A stretch of 64,000 nt of DNA, taken from assembly GCF_003046185.1 (NCBI RefSeq), contig NZ_PZZL01000007.1:173850-237849 (forward strand), in the 5' to 3' direction. Numbering within the stretch: the stretch's first letter is position 1; every line of letters starts with the position of its first letter. The translations under genes were made by a program, and so were the position numbers. Below the pieces are notes generated by a model. It did no database searches. It was not told where the DNA came from and saw only the letters and a program-made list of their open reading frames with translations. This document shows, piece after piece, positions 1 through 9,985 of this stretch. The DNA is from Phreatobacter oligotrophus. Its GTDB lineage: Bacteria > Pseudomonadota > Alphaproteobacteria > Rhizobiales > Phreatobacteraceae.

Positions 1-1762
1 CGAACTCGAGCCCCTTGGCGGAGTGCAGGGTCATGATCGACACCGCGTCCTCGGTCTCGGCATCGCCGCGCGCCTCGGTGACGAGGGCGATATGCTCGAG
101 GAACCCCGAGAGGTTCTCGAACTCCTCCATGGAGCGCACGAGCTCCTTGAGGTTTTCCAGCCGCCCCGCACCTTCCGCGGTCTTGTCCTTCTGCCACATC
201 TCCGTGTAGCCGCTCTCGTCGAGCACGAGCTGGGCCAGCTCGGAATGCGGCATGGCCTCGATCTGTCCGGCCCAGCGGTCGAACTGCTCGGTGAGGTCCT
301 TCAGCGCACGGCGCACCTTGGGCTTCAGCTCCTCGGTCTCCACCAGCACGCGGGCCGCCTGCATGAGCGGCACGCCGTTCGCGCGCGCGAAGTCGTGGAG
401 CTGCTGCAGCGTCGCGTCCCCGAGGCCGCGCTTCGGCGTGTTGACGATGCGCTCGAAGGCGAGATCGTCCGAGGCCTGCGCGACGCAGCGCAGATAGGCC
501 AGCGCGTCGCGGATCTCGAGACGCTCGTAGAAGCGCGGGCCGCCGATGACACGGTAGGGCAGACCGATGGTGATGAACCGGTCCTCGAACTCGCGCATCT
601 GGAACGAGGCGCGGACGAGGATCGCCGTTTCGTTCAGCAGGTGGCCGGAGCGCTGCAGCTGCTCCAGTTCCTCGCCGATCGAGCGCGCCTCTTCCTCCGA
701 ATCCCAGACCGAGGTCAGGGTCGGCTTCTCGCCATCCTCGCCGTCGGTGAACAGCGTCTTGCCGAGGCGGCCCTCGTTGTGGGCGATGAGGTGGGAGGCG
801 GCCGCGAGGATATGGCCGGTCGAGCGATAATTGCGCTCCAGCCGGATGACGGTGGCGCCCGGAAAGTCCTTGTCGAAGCGCAGGATGTTGTCGACCTCGG
901 CGCCGCGCCAGCCATAGATCGACTGGTCGTCGTCGCCAACGCAGCAGATGTTCTGCGGCCGGCCCTCCTGGCGCTGGGCAAGGAGCCGCAGCCAGAGATA
1001 CTGGGCGACGTTCGTGTCCTGGTACTCGTCGACGAGGATGAAGCGGAACTTGCGCTGATACTCCGCCAGCACTTCCGGGTTCTCGCGGAACAGGCGGATG
1101 GCCTCCAGGAGGAGATCGCCGAAATCGACGGCGTTGAGCACCTTCAGCCGCGCCTGGTAGTCGGCATAGAGCTTCAGGCCGAGGCCGTTCGCATAGGACG
1201 CCGCCTCGCCCGCCGGCACCTTGTCGGGGGTCAGCGCGCGGTTCTTCCAGCCGTCGATGGCGGAGGCGAGCATCCGCGCCGGCCAGCGCTTCTCGTCGAT
1301 GTTCTCGGCCTGGATGAGCTGCTTGAGCAGGCGGATCTGGTCATCCGTGTCGAGGATGGTGAAGCCCGGCTTCAGCCCGACGAGTTCGGCATGGCGGCGC
1401 AGGATCTTCACGCCGGTCGCGTGGAACGTGCCGAGCCAGGGCATGCCCTCCACCGCCTCGCCGACGAGGTGGGCGATGCGCTCCTTCATCTCGCGCGCGG
1501 CCTTGTTGGTGAAGGTGACGGCGAGGATCTCGGAGGGATAGGCGCGGCGCTGGGAGAGGATATGGGCGATGCGGGTGGTGAGCACCCGCGTCTTGCCGGT
1601 GCCGGCGCCGGCGAGGACCAACACCGGGCCATCCAGCGTCTCGACCGCCGCGCGCTGCTCCGGGTTGAGCCCGCTGAGATAGGCGGCGGCCGCCTGCTGC
1701 CCACGCGCGGCCATGGCCCTTTCGGCAAGGCTCGGCTGGCGGAAGGCGGCAGGGTCGGTCAT
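1..1762 (-). CDS. uvrD: UvrD/PcrA-type DNA helicase (3' end outside window)
   Basis: Superfamily 1A 3'-5' DNA helicase that unwinds DNA in nucleotide excision and mismatch repair in the cytoplasm. The 587 visible residues contain the Q motif (LNPEQRAAV, about 32-40), Walker A GAGTGKT (52-58), motif Ia TFTNKAAREM, Walker B VDEYQDTN, motif III GDDDQSIYGWRGA, motif IV RLERNYRST and, at the window edge, motif V TLHSAKGLEF. The remaining C-terminal part (motif VI and tail) lies beyond base 1, so this is truncation by the window, not a broken gene. ATG at 1762 gives MTDPAAF and is the first start after the upstream gene. It lies downstream of the L,D-transpeptidase gene on the same strand but behind that gene's terminator, so it is probably transcribed separately. 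Confidence 0.95.
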   Translation of the reverse strand, partial: MTDPAAFRQPSLAERAMAARGQQAAAAYLSGLNPEQRAAVETLDGPVLVLAGAGTGKTRVLTTRIAHILSQRRAYPSEILAVTFTNKAAREMKERIAHLVGEAVEGMPWLGTFHATGVKILRRHAELVGLKPGFTILDTDDQIRLLKQLIQAENIDEKRWPARMLASAIDGWKNRALTPDKVPAGEAASYANGLGLKLYADYQARLKVLNAVDFGDLLLEAIRLFRENPEVLAEYQRKFRFILVDEYQDTNVAQYLWLRLLAQRQEGRPQNICCVGDDDQSIYGWRGAEVDNILRFDKDFPGATVIRLERNYRSTGHILAAASHLIAHNEGRLGKTLFTDGEDGEKPTLTSVWDSEEEARSIGEELEQLQRSGHLLNETAILVRASFQMREFEDRFITIGLPYRVIGGPRFYERLEIRDALAYLRCVAQASDDLAFERIVNTPKRGLGDATLQQLHDFARANGVPLMQAARVLVETEELKPKVRRALKDLTEQFDRWAGQIEAMPHSELAQLVLDESGYTEMWQKDKTAEGAGRLENLKELVRSMEEFENLSGFLEHIALVTEARGDAETEDAVSIMTLHSAKGLEF

Positions 1763-1841
1763 GGGCGGGGAATGTTCCGATTCGGTTCTCGTCCAAAATG
1801 GGGCCTCAGGCGCCCAAAGCCAACCCGAGGTCCGAAAATGC

Positions 1842-1866
1842 AAAAGGCCGGCGTCGCCGCCGGCCT
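1842..1866 (-). terminator. Rho-independent terminator of the L,D-transpeptidase gene
   Basis: On the minus strand a GC-rich perfect stem (AGGCCGGC and its complement) with a short loop is followed directly by TTTTGC. It sits about 25 bases after the stop codon of the L,D-transpeptidase gene and before uvrD. Confidence 0.75.
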
Positions 1867-1891
1867 GTCGCGAACAGAAAGAGGGGCACGA

Positions 1892-2515
1892 TCAGCGCAG
1901 AACGATGACCCGGGTACCGACACGGACGCGGTTGTAGAGATCGATCACATCGTCATTGGTCAGGCGGAAGCAGCCCGAGGACACCGCGGTACCGATCGTG
2001 TGCGGCTCGTTCGAGCCGTGGATGCGGTAGAGCGAGGAGCCGAGATACATGGCGCGGGCGCCGAGCGGATTGTCCGGACCACCGGCCATGAAACGCGGCA
2101 GGTCGGGGCGGCGGCGCAGCATCTGGGCCGGCGGACGCCAATCCGGCCACTCGGCCTTGCGGGTGATGGTCTGGTTGCCGCCCCATGAGAAGCCCGGACG
2201 GCCGACGCCGACGCCATAGCGGATGGCGGTGCCACCAGCCTGGACGAGATACAGGCGGCGCTCCTGGGTGTTGATGACGATCGTGCCCGGGGCATAGCGA
2301 CCGGAGAACTGCACGGTCTCGCGCGGAATGGCCGAGACGCCGGCCGACGGACGCGGGCCACCATCGGTCCGCGGGCGCATGGTCATCGGGCCACCGGTGG
2401 CCGGGTCGAAGATGACCTGGTCGCCATAGCCGAAATTGACGGTCTGCGCCTGGGACGCTGCGCCGGAGAAGGCGAGCGCCGCAAGGGCAGCAAGAACGGG
2501 CAAGAAGCGCCGCAT
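1892..2515 (-). CDS. L,D-transpeptidase (YkuD domain), secreted
   Basis: Periplasmic enzyme of the YkuD family that makes 3-3 peptidoglycan cross-links or anchors proteins to the wall. The 207-residue product starts MRRFLPVLAALAALAF and has a classic Sec signal peptide ending near SQAQT (about 21-25). The catalytic domain occupies about 75-207, with the conserved histidine in YRIHGSNEP (H166) and the catalytic cysteine in SSGCFRLTN (C182). The frame is open further upstream, but ATG at 2515 is chosen because it begins exactly at the signal peptide. The short form with one YkuD domain is common in Hyphomicrobiales, which carry many paralogues. It has its own terminator and is probably monocistronic. 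Confidence 0.9.
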   Translation of the reverse strand: MRRFLPVLAALAALAFSGAASQAQTVNFGYGDQVIFDPATGGPMTMRPRTDGGPRPSAGVSAIPRETVQFSGRYAPGTIVINTQERRLYLVQAGGTAIRYGVGVGRPGFSWGGNQTITRKAEWPDWRPPAQMLRRRPDLPRFMAGGPDNPLGARAMYLGSSLYRIHGSNEPHTIGTAVSSGCFRLTNDDVIDLYNRVRVGTRVIVLR

Positions 2516-2829
2516 GAGGGAACCCCGAAGTTGTGCGCGTCGGTGGGCGGCACGGCATGTGGCACCCGACCGTCGCGAAACGGACGAATCGATAGAGCGT
2601 AACCATCTACCGCTGCGCAATGGCATGGCAGACGCACACCCCGTCGCGCCATGATTTGCCATGCGGGTGTGACCCTGACGCAACGATCGACCCGGCATGA
2701 CGGACCGGGCCCCTTGAAAATCCTGCGTAGTTCTCCGGAGAACGGTCACGGCCCCGTGATCGGCAGTGCCCCCGCTCCACGCCGCATCTGCCTCTCGCAT
2801 TCCGCGCCCGGAAGGCTCATATAGCCGGC
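2516..2829. other. Divergent intergenic region
   Basis: 314 bases between the oppositely oriented L,D-transpeptidase and hslO genes. It must hold both promoters. I see no clear sigma-70 boxes, strong palindrome or small gene. Confidence 0.5.
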
Positions 2830-3801
2830 ATGTCCACGATACCTGACATCACCCACGGCGCCGACGACATTGTCGTGCCTTTCCAGGTTGAAGAAATCGA
2901 TCTGCGCGGCCGCGTCATCCGTCTCGGCCGCTCCGTGTCGACCATGATCGATCGTCACGGCTATCCCGCGCCGGTGGCCCGCGTCCTCGCCGAGGCGACC
3001 GCCCTCACCCTGCTGCTCGGCTCCGGCCTCAAGTTCGACGGCCGGCTGATCCTTCAGACGCAGACCAACGGCCCGGTCCGCATGGTGGTGGTCGACGTCG
3101 CCACGCCTGACCGCGTCCGGGCACTGGCCCGCTTCGATGCCGAGGCGGTCGATGCCGCCATCGCCGCCGGCCATGCCGAGCCGGCCGCCCTCCTCGGTGA
3201 CGGCCAGCTGGTCATGACCATCGACCAGGGCGGCGACATGCAGCGCTACCAGGGCATCGTCTCGCTGGACGGCCAGGGTCTGGAGAAGGCGGCGGACCAG
3301 TATTTCCGCCAGTCCGAGCAGATCGACACCCGCGTCCGCCTCGCCGCGGCCGAGGAGTTCGTCGCCGGCGACGAGGGCCTGACCCGCGCCTGGCGCGCCG
3401 GCGGCGTGCTCGTCCAGCACCTGCCCAAGGCCTCGACCGGCCATCGCGACCTCGATCCGGGCGATGCCCCGGATGGCACCGCCATCCCCGAGCCGGACGA
3501 GGCCTGGGCCGAGGCGCGCGCCCTCACCGACACGATCGGCGACGACGAGCTCGTCGACCGCAACCTGTCGCCGGAGCGGCTGCTGTTCCGCCTGTTCCAC
3601 GAGCGTGGCGTCAGGGTGTTCGACGCGCAGGACGTGCGCGAGCACTGCACCTGCTCGCGCGACCGCATCAACGGCATCATCCGCAGCTTCTCGGGCGATG
3701 AACGCCGCGACATGGTCGAGGACGGTGCGATCACCGTCACCTGCGAATATTGCTCGACGAGCTATCGCTTCGCGCCGGGCGAGTTCGACCTCGCGGAGTG
3801 A
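2830..3801 (+). CDS. hslO: Hsp33 redox-regulated molecular chaperone
   Basis: Cytoplasmic holdase chaperone activated by oxidative unfolding when its zinc is released. The 323-residue protein has the N-terminal Hsp33 core (about 15-240) and the C-terminal redox switch: CTC (C273, C275) and CEYC (C305, C308) form the CxC/CxxC zinc centre. The length is slightly above the E. coli protein (about 292), owing to an acidic insert near residues 205-235, as is usual in alphaproteobacteria. It ends four bases from the convergent thioesterase gene. Confidence 0.96.
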   Translation: MSTIPDITHGADDIVVPFQVEEIDLRGRVIRLGRSVSTMIDRHGYPAPVARVLAEATALTLLLGSGLKFDGRLILQTQTNGPVRMVVVDVATPDRVRALARFDAEAVDAAIAAGHAEPAALLGDGQLVMTIDQGGDMQRYQGIVSLDGQGLEKAADQYFRQSEQIDTRVRLAAAEEFVAGDEGLTRAWRAGGVLVQHLPKASTGHRDLDPGDAPDGTAIPEPDEAWAEARALTDTIGDDELVDRNLSPERLLFRLFHERGVRVFDAQDVREHCTCSRDRINGIIRSFSGDERRDMVEDGAITVTCEYCSTSYRFAPGEFDLAE

Positions 3802-3805
3802 GGCG

Positions 3806-4240
3806 TCAGCCCTCCCGCTGGAATCGCCGGAAGGTGCCGACGCCCTCGGCGATCGGATTGCCCTTGTCGTCCTCGCACCGGATGGTGACGAAGGCGACGC
3901 TCTTTCCGCCGCCCGTGCGGGTGGCGGTGACCTTGAGCGTGCCCTCCCGCGCCGTGCCGAGATAGTTCACGGTCAGCGACAGGGTGACACCGCGGCCGTC
4001 GACCGCATCGGGGTCCTTCGGCGGGCCACCCAGAGCCGCATAGCCGCCAGCCGAGTCCATCAGCGTCGCGACGAGGCCGCCATGCAGGCCGCCCCCGCGG
4101 TTCATGAACTCCTCGCGCACCGGGCAGAGCATGACGGCGTGGCCGTCGCTCCACTCCACCACCTCCCAACCGATGAGGCGATGGAAGGCGCTGTGGCGGT
4201 CGCTCGGTCGGACCGCGGCCGGTGCTTCACCCTCGCTCAT
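3806..4240 (-). CDS. PaaI-family hotdog thioesterase
   Basis: Small acyl-CoA thioesterase of the hotdog fold, 144 residues, cytoplasmic. The diagnostic HGG (53-55) is followed by a conserved aspartate in LMDSAGG (D62), and the SLTVNYLGTAREG strand typical of the PaaI/YbgC-like group comes later. The substrate cannot be read from the sequence; relatives hydrolyse aromatic or medium-chain acyl-CoAs. It is convergent with hslO and stands alone on its strand, so the context says little about its job. Confidence 0.85.
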   Translation of the reverse strand: MSEGEAPAAVRPSDRHSAFHRLIGWEVVEWSDGHAVMLCPVREEFMNRGGGLHGGLVATLMDSAGGYAALGGPPKDPDAVDGRGVTLSLTVNYLGTAREGTLKVTATRTGGGKSVAFVTIRCEDDKGNPIAEGVGTFRRFQREG

Positions 4241-4312
4241 GCCTATGCCCCCTCGTTACGGCGGCGGACCATGTCGCGGCGCAGCGACGGAGGCAAGGTC
4301 GCACAGACGGGC

Positions 4313-6439
4313 TCAACCTCGTTCGATTGACGGAGATGCACGGGAGGCGGACCCGCCAAGATCCCGGGCCATCGCCTCGAGCCCCGCTACCATCGACGGT
4401 GAAGCCTCGGACTGCCTGAGCCGCGCGGCGTGCCGCCTCAGCGCCGCCGCAACATCCCGCGGCTGGTGCCGCCGGCTGGCCAGCGCCACCTCGGTCAGCA
4501 CGCGGACCCGCTCCAGCACCTCCTGCTCGCCGGGCGTGGCGAGGCCCGCGGCGGGGCGATCCTCCGGCCAGACAATGCCCCCATGGGCAGTCTTCTCCCA
4601 GTGGAACGGGCGCGACCAGAGCTGGCGCAGCGCCATCAGCGCGGCAAGGCCCATGGCGAGCCAGACCACGGGCAGGAGCGGCAGCCACGGCAGCAGGCCG
4701 GAGCGCCCGCCCCGGACCAGGCCGGCCGCGAGGAAGACGAGGCTGCCGCCATAGCCGGCGGCAAAGACGAGGGCCGCCGCGCCGAGCCAGGGCGGCGGTC
4801 CCTGCAGCGCCCAGCCGGCCGTCAGCGCCACAAGCGCGACGAGATGGACGGGCGCGGCGAGCAACGATCCGGCCAGCGTCGCGCCGAGGGCCAGGCAGCC
4901 GCCTATGCCGAGCTCCCGGCGAAGGCGCAGCGGCCGGCGCGCAAGGACGGCGAGCGTCTGCATCCAGCCCTTGAACCAGCGGGCGCGCTGGCCAAGCCAG
5001 CCGGCGAGGGTCGCCGGCGGCTCCTCCCGGGTCGGCGTGGTGATCGTGCCCGTCGCAAAGCCATGGCGCGCGAGGCGAAAGCCGAGATCGGCATCCTCGG
5101 TGACGTTGTAGGGGTCCCAGCCGCCGGCCGCGACCAGGGCGGACCTGCGGAAATGGTTGGAGGTGCCGCCGAGCGGCAGGGGCCAGTTCCAGCGGGCGAG
5201 CGCTGGCAGCAGCACACGGAACAGCGCCTCGTATTCCGCCGCGAAGAAACGCGACAACAGCCCCGGCGCATCCACGATGGTGAGTGGCGCCTGCAGGCAG
5301 CCCAGGCGCTCATCCGCCGCTGCGAAAGTCTCAGCCGCCTCGCGGAGTTGACCGGGCCCCGGCCGGTCCTCGGCATCATAGACGACGACATGGTCGCCAT
5401 CGGCGAGGGCCAGACCAAGCATCAGCGCCTTCGGCTTGGTGCGCGGGCCCTCCGGCGGCAGGACGACGACCTGGACAGCCGGGTCAGGTGCGCAGGCGGC
5501 GATGGCGGCCCGCGTCTCCGGATCGTCCGCCTCGACCAGCAGCAGGATCGAGAGCTTGGCCCTGGGATAGTCCAGGGCCGCAAGAGCCGCGAGCAGGGCT
5601 GGCACCACCGCAGCCTCGCGGTGAAGCGGGCACAGGACTGTGTAACGGGGGAGTTCGGCGTCGGAGAGCGCATGGCGCGGTAACGGTCGTGGATGGATCG
5701 CTGACGCCGACAGGCGAATGACCGACCACAACACGACGAGCACGCCGACCGCTGCCCCGGCGGCCAGCGCGAAGGGCGGCGGCGCAAGGGCGAGCGCCGC
5801 GCACAGGCCCGCGAGACACAGCCCGAGCCCAGCCGCGGTCCGCCGCATCAGACCCCGGTCAGCGGCGGAGGCCTGAGGATCGCGCCGCGCAAGGCCGGTC
5901 ACCGCCTCCTCGACCCAGACCGGTTCTGCCCAGCGGCGCAGCAGCGTCGAGAAGGCGGCAGGCGTTGCCAGCACCAGCGGCAGGGCTCCGCCCGCAATAG
6001 CGACCCGCCCCGCCGCGAGCCGCTCGGCCGTGGCGCCATCGGGGGCGACGAGCACCGCCATGCCGCCGACCGGCCGGTCGATGGCCACCCAGCCACGCTC
6101 CCGCAGGGCGCGCCAGTCGGAGGGATCCGCAGCGATGCGGAGCGTCGCCTCGGGCCGGATGACGCCGGCACCGATGCGGCGGGCAAGCCGGTCGATCATC
6201 GTCTCGGGGGTGATGAGGCCAAGCCCGATGGCGGCATCGAGCGGATCGACGCCCCAGCGCCGCGCCACCCACTCGACCCGCTCCCAGTGCAGCGGGTCGA
6301 CCAGTTCGTCGAGGAGGCGGGGCTGGCTGGGCGGCGGGACGAGCGAGCGGTCCGGTCGCGGCATGGGCGCAGCACGGCGCGACGGCTGTGCCCATGACGC
6401 CCCGCCGCCTGCCGGACGCCCCTCCTCGACAAAGCGCAT
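4313..6439 (-). CDS. Membrane family 2 glycosyltransferase with GspE-like N-terminal region
   Basis: Processive-type inner-membrane glycosyltransferase, 708 residues. Residues about 48-108 resemble the N-terminal domain of type II secretion ATPases (GspE-N). Two membrane helices follow (about 200-242). The GT2 domain has YDAED (D355-D358 region), TEDADLGF (about 447) and QRARWFKGW (about 484), the D, D, QxxRW signature of cellulose/hyaluronan synthase-like enzymes. At least four hydrophobic segments follow. ATG at 6439 is preceded by a GGGGGG tract. An earlier start would run into the divergent receptor gene, and ATG at about 6363 is an alternative. There is no PilZ domain and no bcsB/bcsZ neighbour, so cellulose is not supported; an exopolysaccharide is more likely. 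The product is unknown. Confidence 0.82.
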   Translation of the reverse strand: MRFVEEGRPAGGGASWAQPSRRAAPMPRPDRSLVPPPSQPRLLDELVDPLHWERVEWVARRWGVDPLDAAIGLGLITPETMIDRLARRIGAGVIRPEATLRIAADPSDWRALRERGWVAIDRPVGGMAVLVAPDGATAERLAAGRVAIAGGALPLVLATPAAFSTLLRRWAEPVWVEEAVTGLARRDPQASAADRGLMRRTAAGLGLCLAGLCAALALAPPPFALAAGAAVGVLVVLWSVIRLSASAIHPRPLPRHALSDAELPRYTVLCPLHREAAVVPALLAALAALDYPRAKLSILLLVEADDPETRAAIAACAPDPAVQVVVLPPEGPRTKPKALMLGLALADGDHVVVYDAEDRPGPGQLREAAETFAAADERLGCLQAPLTIVDAPGLLSRFFAAEYEALFRVLLPALARWNWPLPLGGTSNHFRRSALVAAGGWDPYNVTEDADLGFRLARHGFATGTITTPTREEPPATLAGWLGQRARWFKGWMQTLAVLARRPLRLRRELGIGGCLALGATLAGSLLAAPVHLVALVALTAGWALQGPPPWLGAAALVFAAGYGGSLVFLAAGLVRGGRSGLLPWLPLLPVVWLAMGLAALMALRQLWSRPFHWEKTAHGGIVWPEDRPAAGLATPGEQEVLERVRVLTEVALASRRHQPRDVAAALRRHAARLRQSEASPSMVAGLEAMARDLGGSASRASPSIERG

Positions 6440-6527
6440 GATCCGCGCCCCCCAGCCGGCCCCTCCCGGAACGCTGCAGTCGAGGCTATAAGCGGCCGGT
6501 GATCCGGCATCAGTCGGACGAACACGG

Positions 6528-7409
6528 ATGACGTGCGCGATGGCGCCTCTGCTGATCCTGATTGCATCGATCCTGCTGGCCACGGGCGCGCCGTCGCAGG
6601 CGCAGGCGCCTTCTGCCCCGCCGGCGGCCGAGGCCGGCGCCCCGAGCGTGCTCATCCCTGGCTACTGGGACCCGCGCCGGCGCACCGACCGCGTCGACCT
6701 CACCCGCGTGCCGCAGATCCGCTTCCTTACCGACGACGAACTGCCGCCCTTCGGCTTCCCCGGCCCCGATGGCCGCCCGGCCGGCTTCAATGTCGATCTC
6801 GCCCGCGCCATCTGCGAGGAGCTGAAGATCCCCTGCACCATCCAGGCGCGGCGCCTGGACCTGCTCACCGAGGGGCTCGACCGCAATGCGGGCGATGCCG
6901 TCATCGCCTCGCTCGCCATCACGCCGGACCTGCGCCGGCGCTTCGAGGTCTCCGACCGCTATCTCGACACCCCGGCCCGCTTCGTCATGCGCAAGGACAC
7001 GCGGCTGACTGAGGCGACACCCGAGGCGCTCGCCGGTCGCTCCATCGCGGTGGTGCAGGGCTCGGCCCACGAGGCCTATGCCGCGACCTTCTACCCGACC
7101 TCCTCGCTGCGACGCTTCCCCGACATCGCCGCCGCCCGCAAGGCGCTGCTGGAACGCGATGTTGACGTGCTCTTCGCCGATGGCGTCGCCTCCGGCTTCT
7201 GGATCATCGGCGAGGCCTCGGCGGATTGCTGCCGCTTCCTCGGCGGCGCTTTCACCGAGAACCGCTATTTCGGCGAGGGGCTCGCCATCGTCATGCGCCG
7301 CGGCAACGAGCCCCTGCGCCGCGCCATCAACCACGCCCTCCAGCGGCTGTGGGAGAAGGGCATCTATGCCGAACTGGTGCTGAAGGCCTTTCCCGGCGGC
7401 GTTTACTGA
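6528..7409 (+). CDS. Family 3 extracellular solute-binding protein, orphan
   Basis: Periplasmic binding protein of the amino-acid ABC receptor type (SBP_bac_3), 293 residues. A signal peptide of about 26 residues ends at SQAQA. The domain shows VDLARAICEEL, GDAVIASLAITPDLRRRFEVSDRYLDTPARFV and the C-terminal LRRAINHALQRLWEKGIYAEL typical of the family. No permease or ATPase gene lies nearby. It is divergent from the glycosyltransferase across 88 bases. It may serve a remote ABC transporter or act as a sensor. The ligand is unknown. Confidence 0.85.
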   Translation: MTCAMAPLLILIASILLATGAPSQAQAPSAPPAAEAGAPSVLIPGYWDPRRRTDRVDLTRVPQIRFLTDDELPPFGFPGPDGRPAGFNVDLARAICEELKIPCTIQARRLDLLTEGLDRNAGDAVIASLAITPDLRRRFEVSDRYLDTPARFVMRKDTRLTEATPEALAGRSIAVVQGSAHEAYAATFYPTSSLRRFPDIAAARKALLERDVDVLFADGVASGFWIIGEASADCCRFLGGAFTENRYFGEGLAIVMRRGNEPLRRAINHALQRLWEKGIYAELVLKAFPGGVY

Positions 7410-7415
7410 GCCGCA

Positions 7416-8075
7416 TCAGTACATGCCGCGGCGGGCCATCTCGGCCCCCTGCCGCTCGCTTTCCTCCTGGGTCAGCCCTTCGCAGTGGTCCACCAGCATG
7501 GCGCCATAGCTCGGCAGGTCGTCCCGGTTGATGTAGCGGCTGGGATCCCAGAGCGAGGCCCGGTTCACCGCCTTGGCGCAGTGCAGATAGGCCTCCACCA
7601 CGGTGACGAGCACGCCGATCTTCGGCGCCCGTCCCTGCACGGCTGAATCGGCAAGCAGGGCCACGTCGTCGGTGACGCGGGCGCGGCCATTGACGCGCAG
7701 CACCTCCGCCATCCCCGGCACCACGAAGAGCATGCCGATGATGCCGGTGGCGAAGATGTTCTCCAGCGAGTCGAAGCGGTTGTTGCCGATGCGGTCCGGC
7801 AGGAGGAGATGCCGGTCATCGAGCACGCGCACGAAGCCCGCCGGGTCACCGCGCGGCGAGACGTCGGCGCCCTTCGGCCCATGGGTGCCGACGATGACGA
7901 AGGTGGACCGGGCGATGATCGCCCGGCAGTGCTTGTCGAGGCGCGTGATGACCTTGTCGGTCGCTCGCGACATCGGCGCGGGATGGACAGCCCGGACCGC
8001 ATCGATGGAGGCGACATAGCTCACCGCCTCCGGATCGAAGGCGGGAGCCGCCTCCGGCGTCGTGTGGATGGTCAT
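7416..8075 (-). CDS. Pyridoxamine 5'-phosphate oxidase-family flavoprotein (MSMEG_1061 type)
   Basis: 219-residue protein with the split-barrel FMN-binding fold. GTHGPKGADVSPRGDPAGFVRVLDD and LLLPDRIGNNRFDSLENIF match the MSMEG_1061-like subgroup, which is not involved in vitamin B6 synthesis. The C-terminal part (SRYINRDDLPSYGAMLVDHC) is also typical. It probably binds FMN or F420-like cofactors; the reaction is unknown. It ends seven bases from the convergent receptor gene and lies downstream of the TRAP receptor gene on the same strand. Confidence 0.8.
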   Translation of the reverse strand: MTIHTTPEAAPAFDPEAVSYVASIDAVRAVHPAPMSRATDKVITRLDKHCRAIIARSTFVIVGTHGPKGADVSPRGDPAGFVRVLDDRHLLLPDRIGNNRFDSLENIFATGIIGMLFVVPGMAEVLRVNGRARVTDDVALLADSAVQGRAPKIGVLVTVVEAYLHCAKAVNRASLWDPSRYINRDDLPSYGAMLVDHCEGLTQEESERQGAEMARRGMY

Positions 8076-8094
8076 GGGCCGTCCTCCAGGGGCT

Positions 8095-9183
<1,089 letters not shown>

Positions 9184-9331
9184 GCGGAACCTCCGGGGAC
9201 GGTCGGGCCGCGGCCATCGCGGCGCTTCCACTGGTTCCATTCGCAACCACCATGCCACCCGGGACCGCCCCGGCGGGTGGCTGCCCTGCGCGCGGCCCGG
9301 CCGTTGCATGGGACAGGCGAGGAGGGTCCCC

Positions 9332-9979
9332 ATGATCAGACCTCGGCACGAGCCCGCGCGCATCGGCGTCATCGTCTATCCCGGCGTCGAGCCCATCGAC
9401 ATCGGCGGCACGACCGGCGTGGTCTCCATGGCGCGGCGCGTCCTGCCCGGGATCAGCGCCGTGACCATCGCGGCAGCCGCAGGTCCGGTGGCGCTGGCCG
9501 GCGGCCTCACGATCATTGCGGATGCCGGCTTCGCGGCAGCGCCCACCTGCGACACCTACATTGTCACCGGCGGACCCGGCTGGCGCGAGCAGGTCACCGA
9601 TCCCGCCATGCTCGCCTTCCTGCGCGGCATCGATCCGTCGCGCCTTGCCTCCGTCTGCACCGGGGCGCTGATCCTCGCCGCCTCCGGCGCCCTCGACGGG
9701 CGGCGCCTCACCACGCGGCGGCGCGCCGTCGGGGCGGAAACGGACGCGCCTCTGACGCTCATCTCCCGCTTCGCCAGCGGCAGCGATCCGGTGGCGGCGG
9801 CCGTGGTCGAGGATCGCGGCGTGGTCACCGGCGGCGGCGTGTCGCTCGCCATCGACGCGACGCTGCACATCATCGGCCGGCTCTACGGCGAAGAGGCGCG
9901 AGACGAGGTGGCGGCGCTGATCGAATATGACCGGGCCTTTGCCGCGAACCGCGCGGCCCTCGGCCACGTGGTGGCGTAG
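9332..9979 (+). CDS. DJ-1/PfpI (GATase1-like) family protein
   Basis: 215-residue cytoplasmic protein with the class I glutamine amidotransferase-like fold. VIVYPGVEPIDIGGTTGVV begins the domain and ASVCTGALILAASGALDGRR holds the nucleophile-elbow cysteine. This matches the N-terminal domain of GlxA-like regulators and isonitrile-hydratase-like proteins, but no AraC DNA-binding domain follows. ATG at 9332 is preceded by GGAGG; an in-frame ATG at 9308 lacks such a site. The function is uncertain (hydratase, deglycase or sensor). Confidence 0.8.
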   Translation: MIRPRHEPARIGVIVYPGVEPIDIGGTTGVVSMARRVLPGISAVTIAAAAGPVALAGGLTIIADAGFAAAPTCDTYIVTGGPGWREQVTDPAMLAFLRGIDPSRLASVCTGALILAASGALDGRRLTTRRRAVGAETDAPLTLISRFASGSDPVAAAVVEDRGVVTGGGVSLAIDATLHIIGRLYGEEARDEVAALIEYDRAFAANRAALGHVVA

Positions 9980-9985
9980 CAGCGC

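Noticed and set aside
1..1762. uvrD as a truncated pseudogene
   Set aside because: The frame is intact up to the window edge with motifs in order; it is cut by the window only.
4430..5683. Long open frames antisense to the glycosyltransferase and to many other genes
   Set aside because: GC-rich DNA gives long frames opposite real genes. Their translations are Arg/Ala/Gly-rich without domain motifs, while the other strand shows conserved proteins.
4313..6439. Cellulose synthase
   Set aside because: No PilZ domain and no bcsB, bcsC or bcsZ neighbours; only the general GT2 signature is present.
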